From: Arcuatula senhousia
Taxonomy: Eukaryota; Mollusca; Bivalvia; Mytilida; Mytilidae
Assembly: GCA_963971305.1 (NCBI GenBank)
Contig: OZ020316.1
Coordinates: 17,316,745 to 17,380,744, forward strand
Direction: 5' to 3'
DNA length: 64,000 nt
This document shows, one piece after another, positions 1-11,030 of this stretch. The number at the start of each line of letters is the position of its first letter. Position 1 is the stretch's first letter. The notes beneath the pieces are model-generated. The model saw nothing but the letters and a program-made list of their open reading frames with translations. It ran no database searches and had not been told where the DNA came from. Position numbers and translations under genes: made by a program.

Positions 1-105
1 CATCATCATTTCATGTTCATTGTATCACCATTTTCATGTTCATCTCCCGGAAATAGCCGAAATCGTGCTGCTTGGGAGTAAAGCAATAACTAACTAACTA
101 ACTAA
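1..105 (+). mobile_element. SINE family B, 3' end only (cut by window start)
   Basis: The block matches the 3' end of the longer family-B SINEs at 18.8 and 32.0 kb: two TTCATGTTCAT-type motifs, a CCCGGAAATAGCC stretch, GGGAGTAAAGCAATAAC and a short (TAAC)n tail. The 5' part lies outside the window or was never present. It is non-coding. Confidence 0.8.
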
Positions 106-910
106 TCATAATGATACCGGTACTAAATCATTACATGTAATCAGATAAAAATACTTATTTATGTTTTTATGTATTTTCAGTTCAGAGGAGCCAAACAACC
201 ATCTCAAGCACAGCTACAATCACCAATGACTTTTCGTACTGGGTGCAATTAGGCCAAAAGATGACAAATGAGCAGAAATGGTCAGTCTATAAGAAAGGGA
301 TCAGTATATCAAATGACTTCAGATTCCCTTATTCACATATATCGGGATAGAACAAAAGTTTCCAACGAAGCTGGATGGACAAATACCCTGGATTAGCGTA
401 CAGTGTAGAGGAAGATGGAGCCTACTGCATGCATTGTGTCCTGTTTGAGAACAATCCAGCAGCTAGAGGAAAACTGGTTAACAATCCATTTAAGAACTGG
501 AAGAAGGCAAAAGAATGCTTTGATGAACACTTTTTTGGGGAAAGTACCAAGAACAGTGAAAAAAGGAGGCAGTGGCTATCAAAGACATTTGGAATGTGTG
601 AGCAAAGGTGACATGTTCAAACAACAGATGAGTAACAACACCAATGTAAGACTGCTTATTGACTCTGGATTGAAGGAACGGCAAGATAGAAATATGCAGG
701 TCTTGGAGTCTATTGTCAAAACTGTCATATTATGCGGGAAAAAGAATATTGCTCACCAGAGTAAGAGGCCACCATGATGATTCCAAGTACCTTCACTGCA
801 AAAATGATATTAATACTGGGAATTTCCAAGCCTTGTTGGACTTTAGAATTGATGCTGGGGACAATGTCTTAGAGGAACATTTCCGTACCACCCCTAAGAA
901 TGCAACATTG

Positions 911-1107
911 AGTCTTTCGTTGATGATTTAGGGATTGGTTTTGATACTTTTGTATTATATTATAAGTCTTGGGCCAATGCAAGACGGTAAGCAGTGACCT
1001 ATGGTCATGTTGAAGACTGCTTGCTGTTTTCCGTTGTGATTTTTTGAATTGCTGTTTGTTTATGTTTGTTGTGTCGCGTACACTTATTCCACATCTCAAT
1101 ATCGTAT
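911..1107 (+). repeat. Dispersed repeat G, copy 1 (inserted in hAT pseudogene)
   Basis: About 195 bases that interrupt the hAT reading frame between the codons for NAT and RSKTVQN. They closely match 42031-42228, sharing GGCCAATGCAAGACGGT, TGGTCATGTTGAAGACTG and CTACACTTATTCCACATC-like stretches (here with GTACAC). No open frame. Short flanking TAT could be target duplication. Class unknown. Confidence 0.65.
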
Positions 1108-3349
1108 ATATAGGTCAAAAACAGTACAGAATAAAGTCATTGATGTGATTGCCCACATCATTCGAGAAAAAAATTGTTCAAGACATCAAGGACAGTGGTG
1201 GCATGTACTCAATATCTGCAGATTAAGTTACAGATATATCTGATAAAGAACAGCTTGCTGTATGTCTCCGCTTTGTTGATATAAAAGGTATTTTTGTTAA
1301 TTTTTTATTACTGATTTTTTTTATATTTGTACATATTTTACTTTCACAAAGTAGCATACAAAAATAAAGTAGCGTAATACATTGTATATCACATATCTGT
1401 AGTATAACTATATGCCTCAAGTTAAATATTGATATAAATATATTTTAATTTAATTTATTATTTTTTTATAGGATCCATTCGTGAAGAGTTCATGGACTTT
1501 ATTGAAGTTAGCGATGACACATCAGGAGAGAGAATAGCAAAAGAACTACTTGAGCTTATTCCAAAGATGGGACTTGATTTAGATAAGATGAGAAGTCAGT
1601 GCTATGATGGGGCAGGTAAGCTATTTTTGTTAATAAATTGATTTTTTTTTCAACATATAAATTTAGTTAAAAAGGATGTCTCACATGCCTCATGGCATTT
1701 GTTTATTGTTTACTTTTACTTTTGACTAGCTTAAGTACAGTCTTGATACATTTATTATTGTTTTTTGGGATTGAATTGTACTTGCATTTCATTATCCATT
1801 TTAATTATGAATCAAAAATATTTTGGTGCTTTTCAGGAAACATGACTGGGAAGGTGAAAGGAGTCGGGCTACGTATTCAAAGAGACTATCCAAAGGCTTT
1901 ACACTTTTGGTGCACTGCCCATCAGTTGAACATATGTATTGTTGCTGCAGCTAATATTCCATGTGTCAGGAATATGATGGGGACAGCTGACAAGGTAACT
2001 GCCATTTCTTTTTTAAAGTTTAATATTTAGTAAAAAAAAAATATTTATTTTATACACATCTGACATGTCTGATAAGAATTGATGTGAAGCGAATATGCAG
2101 ATGCAACAAATCATACCAGATTTTTAAAAACCAAAATGAATCAAAGACCATGCAAAGTTATTGTCACATTTTAGTAATATATTTATATTGCAAAAAATGA
2201 TGAATATTATAATTACTTTACTTTTTTAATTCAGGTTGTGTAGTTCTTCAACTGGTCTCCTAAATGACAAACAATATTTGAAGAAAAGCTAGAAAGCTAC
2301 CAAAATGACACAAAAAGAATGAAGCTGAAAGAGTTATGCAGAACTAGATGGGTGGAGAGACATGATGCATTTGAAATCTTCTGGGAGTTCCTACCCGCTA
2401 TTGTTGATGCAATGGAGGCCATCAAGGAGATTGACAAGAGTCCAAAAGCTGTCAGTGATGCACAAAGTTTGCTGATCAACATTACAACATTCCAGTTCCT
2501 GGTTTCCTTACTAGTAACTATGAGATGCATTGGTTACTTGAAGCAACTAAGCACATCCCTTCAAGGTAAATTATTATGATTATCATGCTTTAAATTTAAA
2601 AAATCTATGCATACATCCATGTTCAACACATTTTACACTTGTACATGTAAATAATCAAACAATTAAAAAGGGAAACTTCATTGATATACACAACAGAGAA
2701 GTTTTTATTTTACAGTATTAAATAAATGTTGTTTACCTTATAATGTATTTTGTTACATGTTTAATTAATTAAAAATCTCATTTTTATTTCAACATTTTTC
2801 TTTTATTTCAGGAAGAGCTGTTGATGTTGTAAAGGCACTGGGATCTGTGACTCTTGTCAAGGATGCACTCCAGGATGTCAGGGAGAATGTAAATGAGTTT
2901 CATGGAAAATGGTATGCAGAAACAGTAGACGTTGTCCCTTCTAAGCCCAGGACATGTGGTAGGCAGACTCAGCGCAGCAATGCACCAAGTGAATCTCTGG
3001 AGGACTACTTCAAGAAAACAATCACCATTCCTCTGCTAGACCACATCTTGACACAGATGAATGGTAGGTTTGGAGACCTTCAAATGAAAGCATCAATGGG
3101 GCTTAATATCATTCCATCACTTGTAGGAGCTTCAGATGAACCAGACTTTGATTTTTTTCAAGATGACTAACCATCACCAGGAACACTGCAGCAAGAACTA
3201 CATATGTGGAGACTTAAGTGGAGAGCCAGTAAGGATACACAATTTGATGTCCAAACTACCATGGCACAGTGTGATGGACACTTATTTCCAAATATACAGA
3301 CCATTTTGAAGATCTTAGGAACTTTTCCAGTCACTTCTTGTGAATGTGA

Positions 3350-3843
3350 GTCCCGTGCGGGGCCCGGGTGGCGAATAGGCCCGCAGCAGAGCCTAGCTTG
3401 TCGTAAGAGGCGACTAAGGGTCTTGGGATTCCGACGTCGGGTCGGTGCTCAGCCCACAGAGCGACCAAGTGTGTACCCTAGGTGGCTGAATAGGGTAGCC
3501 CTCGTCCGCGGGGGTTGTCAGGTCTATAATACGGAAACCCTGACCGCCGACCATAGTGGGCCAACGTGTGTGGAGAGTGCCACGCTTCATGCACGTAAAA
3601 GACCCCTTTGTGGACCGCCCAGTAGTGCACCACATAGGCTAAATTTTCCGACCCTACCCACCTCTCCCCTTTTTCCTGTGGTTCTTCAAAATTTACCGGT
3701 CCTTTGTTTCCCACCCCATCCCCATATTTCATTTATCATCATCATTTCATGTTCATTTTATCATCCTTTTCATGTTCATCGCCTGTAAATAACCTATATA
3801 GCGTTGCACGGGCGTAAAACACCAACTCACTCACTCACTCACT
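3350..3843 (+). mobile_element. SINE family A, full-length copy 1
   Basis: A long SINE of about 494 bp. The head reads CCGTGCGGGGCCCGGGTGG, the middle is GC-rich (CCTCGTCCGCGGGGGTTGT, GCACGTAAAAGACCCC), and the tail ends in TATATAGCGTTGCACGGGCG then (CTCA)n. It is flanked by a perfect 13-bp duplication, CTTGTGAATGTGA, at 3337-3349 and 3844-3856. It landed inside the codons for the hAT TSCECE motif. Open frames within it are by-products of its GC content. Confidence 0.92.
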
Positions 3844-3926
3844 CTTGTGAATGTGAAAGGAGTATTAGTGTTTTGAGACTTGTTAAAACCTACCTCAGAT
3901 CAACAATAACCACACAGAGAGCATCA

Positions 3927-4249
3927 TAGTCTCGATCATCCAGACGCTTTTAATGGCTGCGCCATAATGGTCTGGATTCATTCAACCAAATTTCTGATCT
4001 TTCTGGATTTGGGAAAGATTTTGATTGGTCGGATTTGGGGAGGAAATGACGATTAAAATGTGTCGGAGAAATTCGGAAAATCTAAATTTAGCAACACAGA
4101 CATGGGAAAGCCCTTTGAAATAAATATGCCTGCGCCCATGCTGCAGTCCCCTCAGGTAAGAAATGTTCATAAATTTATATAAACGAATGTTTTAATGTGT
4201 GAAAAGAAGATTACAAACAATGTAAATATTGAAATGATTGCATGTTATG
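3927..4249. other. Intergenic, nothing recognised
   Basis: No exon, RNA gene or repeat could be identified between the hAT pseudogene stop and the ATT microsatellite. A terminal inverted repeat for the hAT element was not found here. Confidence 0.5.
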
Positions 4250-4345
4250 AATTATTATTATTATTATTATTATTATTATACATATTTATATAGCGCAAAT
4301 ATAATTAAACAGAACTACCCTTAGCGCTTTACAACATACACAATA
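4250..4345 (-). repeat. ATT microsatellite plus TATATAGCGC motif, probable LINE/SINE 3' tail
   Basis: A run of about nine ATT units is followed by ATTTATATAGCGCAAAT and TTAGCGCTTTACAA. Read on the minus strand this is a GCGC-TATATAAAT sequence ending in (AAT)n, a layout common at the 3' ends of invertebrate retroposons. No body of an element is visible to its right. Confidence 0.45.
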
Positions 4346-4683
4346 CAACATACATAACAATCATTATAACAATGTTGAAAAGGAAAATAAAATATTTTAA
4401 AACAATATACAATGTATGCAATAATCCTATCTAAAAAAGGTAAGCACCAATTAAAAATTAAAAGTACAAAAAATAGATTTATATATATTTATGTTAAAAC
4501 AAGTAAAAAATACAATTGATCAAAACTTGGATTCTATTTTAAAATAAGATAAACAAAGTTAAGGTTCATCTGTACCTTTCGTTAAAAATAGTGAAATTTT
4601 CTACCTATTTTTCAGTATATGCAGAACAAAAACTACAAACAAAATTATAAAATAAAGCATAGCTGGACCTAGATATGGTAATT

Positions 4684-5780
4684 AAGTCCCCCAAACAACG
4701 TTTGGGGACTTATTGTTTTTGCACCGTTTCTTATTAAGTCCCCCAAACAACGTTTGGGGACTTATTGTTTTTGCACCGTTTCTTATTATTATTCTTCTTC
4801 TTCTTCTTCTTCTTCTTCCGATTCTTCCACTTAGTCGTGAACTTGTCCGGAGATCCTAGAAAAAACGACGCAACATATCAAAATGAAATTTGGCAGGATA
4901 ATAGATTGTAAAGAAAGGAAGCTTCGTTGATAATCGGAATTTTCAAAATGGCCGCCGTTTCCATGGAAACAGGAAAATGGACTAAATATTGGACATTGCA
5001 ATAACTCGGTAACCTAGGTGCGCAGGGTTCTGAAATTTTGTAGGTTGATAGAGCAAAAAATTCTCTTTAATAATATGAAAAAAAATTTTGAAGCGATATT
5101 TACGGTTTTCGAGATATAAATAAAAATGTGCTTTTAAGGGAGGTAATCGGGTCCAAATTTTCAAAGTGCTCCGATTTACATGAAAATTGATATTTAGGGG
5201 TTTTTTGACATGCCGAAGAGAATAGTGGCAAAAACGGGTCGTTTGGGGGACTTTGTGACTTGCTTGCAATCACAGTCAATACTTGTTATTATTATTCTTC
5301 TTCTTCTTCCGATTCTTCCACTTAGTCGTGAACTTGTCCGGAGATCCCAGAGAAAACGACTCCACATATCAATATGAAACTTGGCAGGATAATAGATAGT
5401 AAAGAAAGGAAGCTTCGTTGACAATCAGACTTTTCAAAATGGCCGCCGTTTCCATGGAAACAGGAAAATGGACTAAATATTGGACATTGCAATATCTCGG
5501 TAACCTAGGTGCGCAGGGTTCTGAAATTTTGTATGTTGATAGAGCAAAACATTCTCTTTCATAATATGAAAAAAAATTTTGAAGCGATATTTACGGTTTT
5601 CGAGATATAAATTAAAATGTGATTTCTCAAGGGAGATAATCGGGTCAAAATTTTCAAAGTGCTCCGATTTACATGAAAATTTATATTTGGGGTTTTTTGA
5701 CATGCTGAAGAGAATAGTGGCAAATACGGGTCGTTTGGGGGACTTTGTGACTTGCTTGCAATCACAGTTAATACTTGTTT
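4684..5780 (+). mobile_element. Tandem-array element E1 (AAGTCCCCCAAAC termini, 491-bp units)
   Basis: The left end holds two 52-bp copies of a hairpin-forming block, CCCCAAAC-AAC-GTTTGGGG (4684 and 4736). (TTC)n and two near-identical 491-bp units follow (the GATTCTTCCAC marker lies at 4820 and 5311). Each unit contains AAAATGGCCGCCGTTTCCAT and ends in GTTTGGGGGACTT...CTTGCTTGCAATCACAG. AAGTCCCCCAAAC at 4684-4696 is the exact reverse complement of GTTTGGGGGACTT at 5733-5745. No protein is encoded; the minus-strand frames across the units are incidental. Confidence 0.75.
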
Positions 5781-6879
5781 TCGATTCAATTTCTATCAAT
5801 TTTTCATTTTAAGTTCCTTAAAAATAAAGATCTCTTTTTTTTCCTGTTCAGATTGAATTGGCCGGTGAACAAACGTAAAATTTTCAAATAGTATGTGCAT
5901 GCAAATACAATCCTGTCAATATTGTTCCGTTATCATTATAATTATGAATAACATTTTTTACTTGTCAGATAAAGAGACTGAGGTGACATCACATCCTTTG
6001 GCTAAGAACAGAAAGATTGTACATAGCACAGGACTTGAACTTGCAGGCATGAAACATTTCATTTTGCCAGCTGATTTGAACGCAGTTGTCAGCACTCAGT
6101 ATCACTTTACCAATGGTTTGATTATTTGTTAAAGATAATAAGATGAGGAATAACTGTATAACATACAAAAATACATGTAAATATAGTCTGCATACATGTA
6201 AGCAAGCAGAAATTTATGAAAAACAGCCTTCAATGAGACCAGTAGGCGCTCAGTGCTCTTTGTTTTCCATTGTATACAATTTAAATTTAGACCTGAATTT
6301 ATAGTTTTTTTATGTACATGTAAAAAATTAACTGAGCTTACAAAAATAGATTAAAAAGAAAAACAACCAAAATTGGTCAGACTTAATCCACCACTGGAAT
6401 GTATGCAAGTGTGCTTGAATAACTACAAAATTGTAAGTGCAATGTAGTTACACATTGTTGTCATTATTGAAGTTGCCAAGCGATTAAAAATGAACATGCA
6501 AAATATGTGCAATGTTATTTGACAGCACATGTATATGTCATACATGTATAAGGAAGTTAACTTTTGTATATACATGTACTAGTCTACATGTATAAATGCA
6601 CACCTACACAACACTAATTAGAATGAATTTGAAATAGTGCATTCATTTTAAAATATGTGCAATTTTTATTGTAGAATCGCTAGAATGGAGATCTAGACCT
6701 GGAAAAGTTTTTAAGGGTGTAAGATCTGACATGTACAGTGAACCAGTGGATTGGTAAACAAAACTAAGTTTTCACTGTGCTTTCTAGCAGGTGTTGCATT
6801 TAATACAGGTACATCTGTTAATATAATATTTAATAATGAAACAAGCACTTATGGTTTTACATATACTGTATATATATAT
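5781..6879 (+). other. Low-repeat stretch with two possible unassigned exons
   Basis: Two segments look exon-like but match no family I know. One starts after a TTGTCAG acceptor at 5968 and reads DKETEVTSHPLAKNRK... to about 6120. The other starts after TTGTAG at 6675, reads SLEWRSRPGKVFKGVRSD and ends at a GTAAAC donor near 6752. A third acceptor (TTTTTTTGCAG) lies before 7474. Phases do not join cleanly, so these may be decayed. Confidence 0.25.
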
Positions 6880-7105
6880 ACAAAAAGCAAAGAGGCACCA
6901 ATGGTGCATTCGAGTGTCAAAAGTTCGAAAGGGGTATGACAAAACCGGTAAACATGGAACAAGAACAGCACAAGGAAACACAAAATCAACTTAACAGAAA
7001 TCAACAACACGAACTCAAGTCGTAACAAGAGTGAACTTGGGTTCTTTGGAAGAGTAGCGGTTCCTGCCTTCTATAACACACCCGTCGCGCTGCCGATTCG
7101 CAACA
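6880..7105 (-). mobile_element. Penelope-like 3'-UTR fragment, copy 2
   Basis: Reverse-complement match to the sequence downstream of the Penelope-like RT at 25.67-25.97 kb. Shared stretches include GGCACCAATGGTGCATTCGA, GTCAAAAGT-CGAAAGGG, AACAAGAGTGAAC and ACACCCGTCGCGCTGCCGAT. It has no coding part and looks like a 5'-truncated copy. Confidence 0.7.
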
Positions 7106-8990
7106 ATGTATACATCATAAATATATACATATAGGTATGAGAGAAAACATTGACTATATGTTTTATCTCAAATTTATTTAGTGACAAGGAAGTACAGTGT
7201 ACTAACAAAATGAAGCTATGAATTTGAAATTTCAAATAGCAATTTTAAAATTAGATATCAATGATTGATGTTTGAACTAAATGTACATGTACCTTCAAAT
7301 AAACTACATGCATGACATAGCGGATAGGTACATGTATGATGATTTTAGAACCTAGGACGCTGTAAGAAAAAAATGTTTGCAAATGAATTTCCAATAATAA
7401 TGTTCTGTCAAGATTTCTATATGATGGTCTTCATTGCAACATATCTTCAATAAAGTCGATTTTTTTTTTGCAGGATGCACTAATCAGTTGTGAAATTTAC
7501 AGAACCAGTGGTAGGTGCAAATGGGGCCAAGCAGATGTTTCTCAAAACTGATAATTTTTAATGAAATGAATATATTTTGTCTACATGCCTGACAAATTTC
7601 CTAGATTCACCCTTGAGAATCTTTCATAATGACACAGAAAATGGTACAATAATATGTATTCTATAGAAAATTTTGCTTTACTTTATAGTTTGTGCTTAAG
7701 TGACTCTAATGGTTCTGCAAGACAAAGACAAGTTGACCAAAGTAACCCTCCCTCCAATTGGATAAACAACAGCCTGGTCTTCAGACATGTCACTTATCAT
7801 GCTTAAATACATGTATTCCAACTCTTTAAATTCAAAACAATTAACAAGTCACATTATCTTTTCTTTGTACTCAACACTTTACAGTACATTTTGTACTAGC
7901 TATTGAGATAGGCTTTCTTTTGATGCTCCATCTTTGAAAGTAGAGGGTCATACAGTCAATGTTCGGATCTGTTTATTGGTCCAAAATCAGGTTTATCTTC
8001 AGATTACAGCTACATGTACTTGACCATGGTATCATACTGAAACTTTATACCGTACATTCTCATCAAAATATAAACAAATAGAAATTCCTATATGATTGTA
8101 CCTATCTCAGACAGCTTCAGTGATCACAGAAAAAGGAGGTGTTATACTAAGTTTTACCTTATATGGCAGATATATGTTATCATCATGAAACTTGTAGAGA
8201 TGTACATTAGGATTTAAGCATACAAAAGTCTGAAATTGTAAATTTATACTCTTAGCATCTTTTTCATGGTTTAGTGTTTGCAGAGAAAAAAACCATGTTG
8301 AGTCGCTTCAGTTGTTTTTTGTATTTTTAAGCTGTCTGACATAATCTGTCTTGATACAATCTACCCATCCAGTGCACATAGGTAACCTTATGGCTTAAAA
8401 CTGTACATTAGACCTTGAAAATTTTATACTGTAGTTAACACATTCAACAAATTAGAATTGTGTCTTCCTTTTTGGTTTTGAATGCAGGTCCTGGTACAGT
8501 TTGTGTTGTTCTAGTCTATTCGAAGGGTAAAAAATAGTGTCATAAAACAACAGTTATTATGTAAGCTGTATGTTTTCTTACTAGTTTGTCCTTATCCAAG
8601 TAAATCATACAGTGAAATGGTCTATATCTTTTGAAAACAAGTATGCATTTTAAAATGAAGGCTGGGGCAAAATACAGTTGTGTAATTGAAATAAGAATTA
8701 CAAAAAAAGTTCCTGACAATCATCTGTCCACATCTTGTGCGTGTTTCGGCTATTCAAGACTCATCATAGGTGTTCTGGCCAACATACTGAACAGGCAAAC
8801 ACTAGTCCCAGATTATGAAGAGCTTTGAAAACTAAAACCAAAAATACTGAACAGGAAAACCAATTTATGACTGTAGGATCAACCTATGCCTGGAGTAAGC
8901 ATATGGGTTATGTGCAAGTATTGTTTGATGAACCTGCAGGTAGGTTGGGGTCTGGCAGTCTTAACAATAGTGCTGGTTTAGAATGCAATA
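7106..8990. other. Intergenic, AT-rich, no supported gene
   Basis: Short open frames near 8631-9019 lack splice context, homology or coding bias. A few acceptor-like T-tracts with AG (for example before 8489) are not enough for exon calls. Confidence 0.4.
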
Positions 8991-9028
8991 TCATTGAAAA
9001 ATTACAAATACACATGTAAAAAATGGTG

Positions 9029-9095
9029 TCATAAAACAAGGGATATTATGTCATAAAAACAAGGGATATTATGTCATAAAAAACAAATTATGCCC
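9029..9095 (+). repeat. Short tandem repeat, 22-23 bp x 3
   Basis: Three consecutive copies of TCATAAAACAAGGGATATTATG-like units, the last degenerate. A related single unit lies at about 8538. Confidence 0.75.
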
Positions 9096-9099
9096 ACAA

Positions 9100-9850
9100 A
9101 TATTGTGTGAATCCATTGAGGGTTTTAGGAGCAGTGGGACCCCTTGTTGTCTAATGGCTTAGTCCATGTTTTGCTTTGGAAAACCCTAAAAATCAGTCAG
9201 CTCTTTGAAAATAGATGGTGCACATCTCAATTATGTCACAAAGATTGTGTGAAAGTTTCATGAAAATGCATTGAGGGGATCAGAATCAGAAACTATCGAA
9301 ATAAAATCCAACCTATTAGATTGTTACCCAAAACATTTAAACAAGTACATATATAAAACAACAAAAGACCATTCAAATGTTACATTAGTAAAACATACAA
9401 TTATCAAAAAGTTCACATATTTTAAATCGATGGTAATCATATGTCTTGGGAGGAGTTGCGGATAAAAGATGGGTACCCCCTTGTGGTGTAACGGCTAAAT
9501 CAATGTTTTGCTATGGGGAGCGCCAAAAATCCATTGGATCACATTTTAAAATGGGTGTAGATTTTCATTATGTCACAAAGATTGAGTTTCATGAAAAATC
9601 ATTAAAGGGTTAAGGGGTAGTTGTGGATAAGATGTTGGTACCCCTTGTTGTGTAAGGGCTAAGTCCATGTTTTGCTTTGGGAAATCACAAACAGCCAGAT
9701 CAAATTTGAAAATAGATGGTGCACATCTACATTATGCCTCAAAGATTGTGTGAAAGTTTCATGAAAATCTATTGAGAGGTTTAGGAGGAGTTGTGGATAA
9801 GAGATGGGTACCCTATGGTGTCTTTAAACGGAAGGACAAAGACACCCCCA
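9100..9850 (+). repeat. Degenerate tandem repeat, about 165-170 bp units
   Basis: At least three imperfect units share TTTTGCTTTGGGAAA, AAAATAGATGGTGCACATCT, ATTATGTCACAAAGATTGTG and AAGTTTCATGAAAAT (markers near 9171, 9502 and 9668), with about 150 bp of unrelated sequence between units one and two. No terminal repeats or microsatellite were seen. Confidence 0.65.
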
Positions 9851-10895
9851 CTTTACTAGCTAAGGTATAAAATTGTAGAAATAAATCATGGACCATAGGC
9901 TCATTTCATGCATTCCCAATCAACAAATAGTTTATACCAAGAACAGATTTCTATATTAAAAATCTATAGCATTAACCCACATTTGTTTTTTTAATTTCAA
10001 TTGTTGTTTTCAAAAACATCATATTATTTTACAAAGTCATTATTATATGTACAACAACTGGAGAGTTATTAATGACTAACATGACATATCATGTCTTGCT
10101 AAGAATGAAAAATACAGATACCGATATGTAAAATATATAACTATATTGTAATTCAAAGTATAAAATTCCGACTCGAAATTGCCACATTTGTTTACATGCG
10201 TGGGACGTCCTATTTTCTGATCTACCGATGGTATCCCAATCTAATTATAGCCTATATTTTCCGAAGCAGCGCCCCTAGCGAACCAAGATTTCTTTCATTG
10301 AGACCAGGCTATATATTTCTATATAGTCTGGGTTCGAGGCTAAGAGCATCAGCACTAGTGCTCATGTACTGCCACATAAACATGAACACTTCAACTAAGG
10401 CGGTTGTGAGACAGTTTGCCATTAGGAACCCTAGAAGGATGGTGTTGCCAGACATTTTAAGTGAACATTGATAAGGGAGTTAAACTTTAATTGTACATAT
10501 CATTTATGCAGAGTTTTCATCAAAAACTATTATGAAATATGTTAATAATGTGATGATTTATATAGTTATATATTGAAGTTCTACGAGTAAATGGTATATT
10601 GGTTTGACTTTGTCTTTTTTCATGAAAGTTTGTGCCCCCCCCCCCACTTAATAGGTATCTGGATCCGCCCCTGAAAAATCACAAGAAATCAAAATCACGA
10701 ACACACCCAAAAATAGAACCGTCGAAATAAACATAAATTTACCACCCCTTACATTTTTGTTATGCAAAATAAAAAAGAACAGTACGGGTACGGGTAAATG
10801 AGCAAACAGCGGTACATTAATGTTTGAGTGAGTCAGTTAGTTGCACAATATGGGTTAAAATATATATGGGCGATACTAGACATTAAGGAGATAAA
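9851..10895. other. Intergenic; isolated hAT-like terminus and small hairpin
   Basis: CTGGATCCGCCCCTG at 10659-10673 is the right terminal repeat typical of hAT elements (reverse complement CAGGGGCGGATCCAG); no left partner was found. A C11 run precedes it at 10635-10645. A 12-bp stem with one G-T pair and TTTC loop lies at 10304-10331. The open frame at 10196-10471 has no recognisable content. Confidence 0.45.
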
Positions 10896-11030
10896 AAAGA
10901 AGGAAAGAGGCACCAATGGGGCATTCGAGCGTCAAAAGTCCGAAAGGGCAACGACAGTAAACACGAAACAAAACAGCACAAAAATACACAAAACACAAAA
11001 TCTAACGAACGGAAACTCGAAGTCGTAATA
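10896..11030 (-). mobile_element. Penelope-like 3'-UTR fragment, copy 3
   Basis: Reverse-complement match to the terminal part of the 25.67-25.97 kb sequence: GAGGCACCAATGGGGCATTC, GTCAAAAGTCCGAAAGGGC, then AACACGAAACAAA. Shorter than the copy at 6.9 kb. Confidence 0.65.

Larger units (their letters stand above)
180..3926 (+). pseudogene. hAT-superfamily transposase pseudogene, multi-exon (ZMYM/52K-repressor-like)
   Basis: The pieces read as one hAT transposase-like protein. An N-terminal zinc-finger-like region (AYCMHCVLF, about 380-620) is followed by GNFQALLDFRIDAGDN, YDGAGNMTG, HFWCTAHQLN and CRTRWVERHDAFE blocks and by the C-terminal dimerisation signature split as TSCECE and RSISVLRLVKTYLRST. 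Inferred exons are about 180-910, 1114-1287, 1472-1615, 1837-1994, 2235-2565, 2812-3349 and 3857-3926, joined at GT-AG borders with sensible reading across four junctions. It is dead: frameshifts near 575 and 755, in-frame TAG and TGA just after 2235, a repeat inserted at about 911-1113, and a SINE inserted at 3350-3843. The family is known from hAT transposases and domesticated ZMYM-like genes. I see no terminal inverted repeats, so an old host-like hAT gene is also possible. Confidence 0.85.

Noticed and set aside
3204..3788. 194-codon plus-strand open frame
   Set aside because: It runs from the hAT exon into SINE A; the same frame recurs in the other SINE A copies and is due to their GC-rich body.
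10196..10471. 91-codon open frame
   Set aside because: Overlaps a small hairpin region, no homology or splice context.
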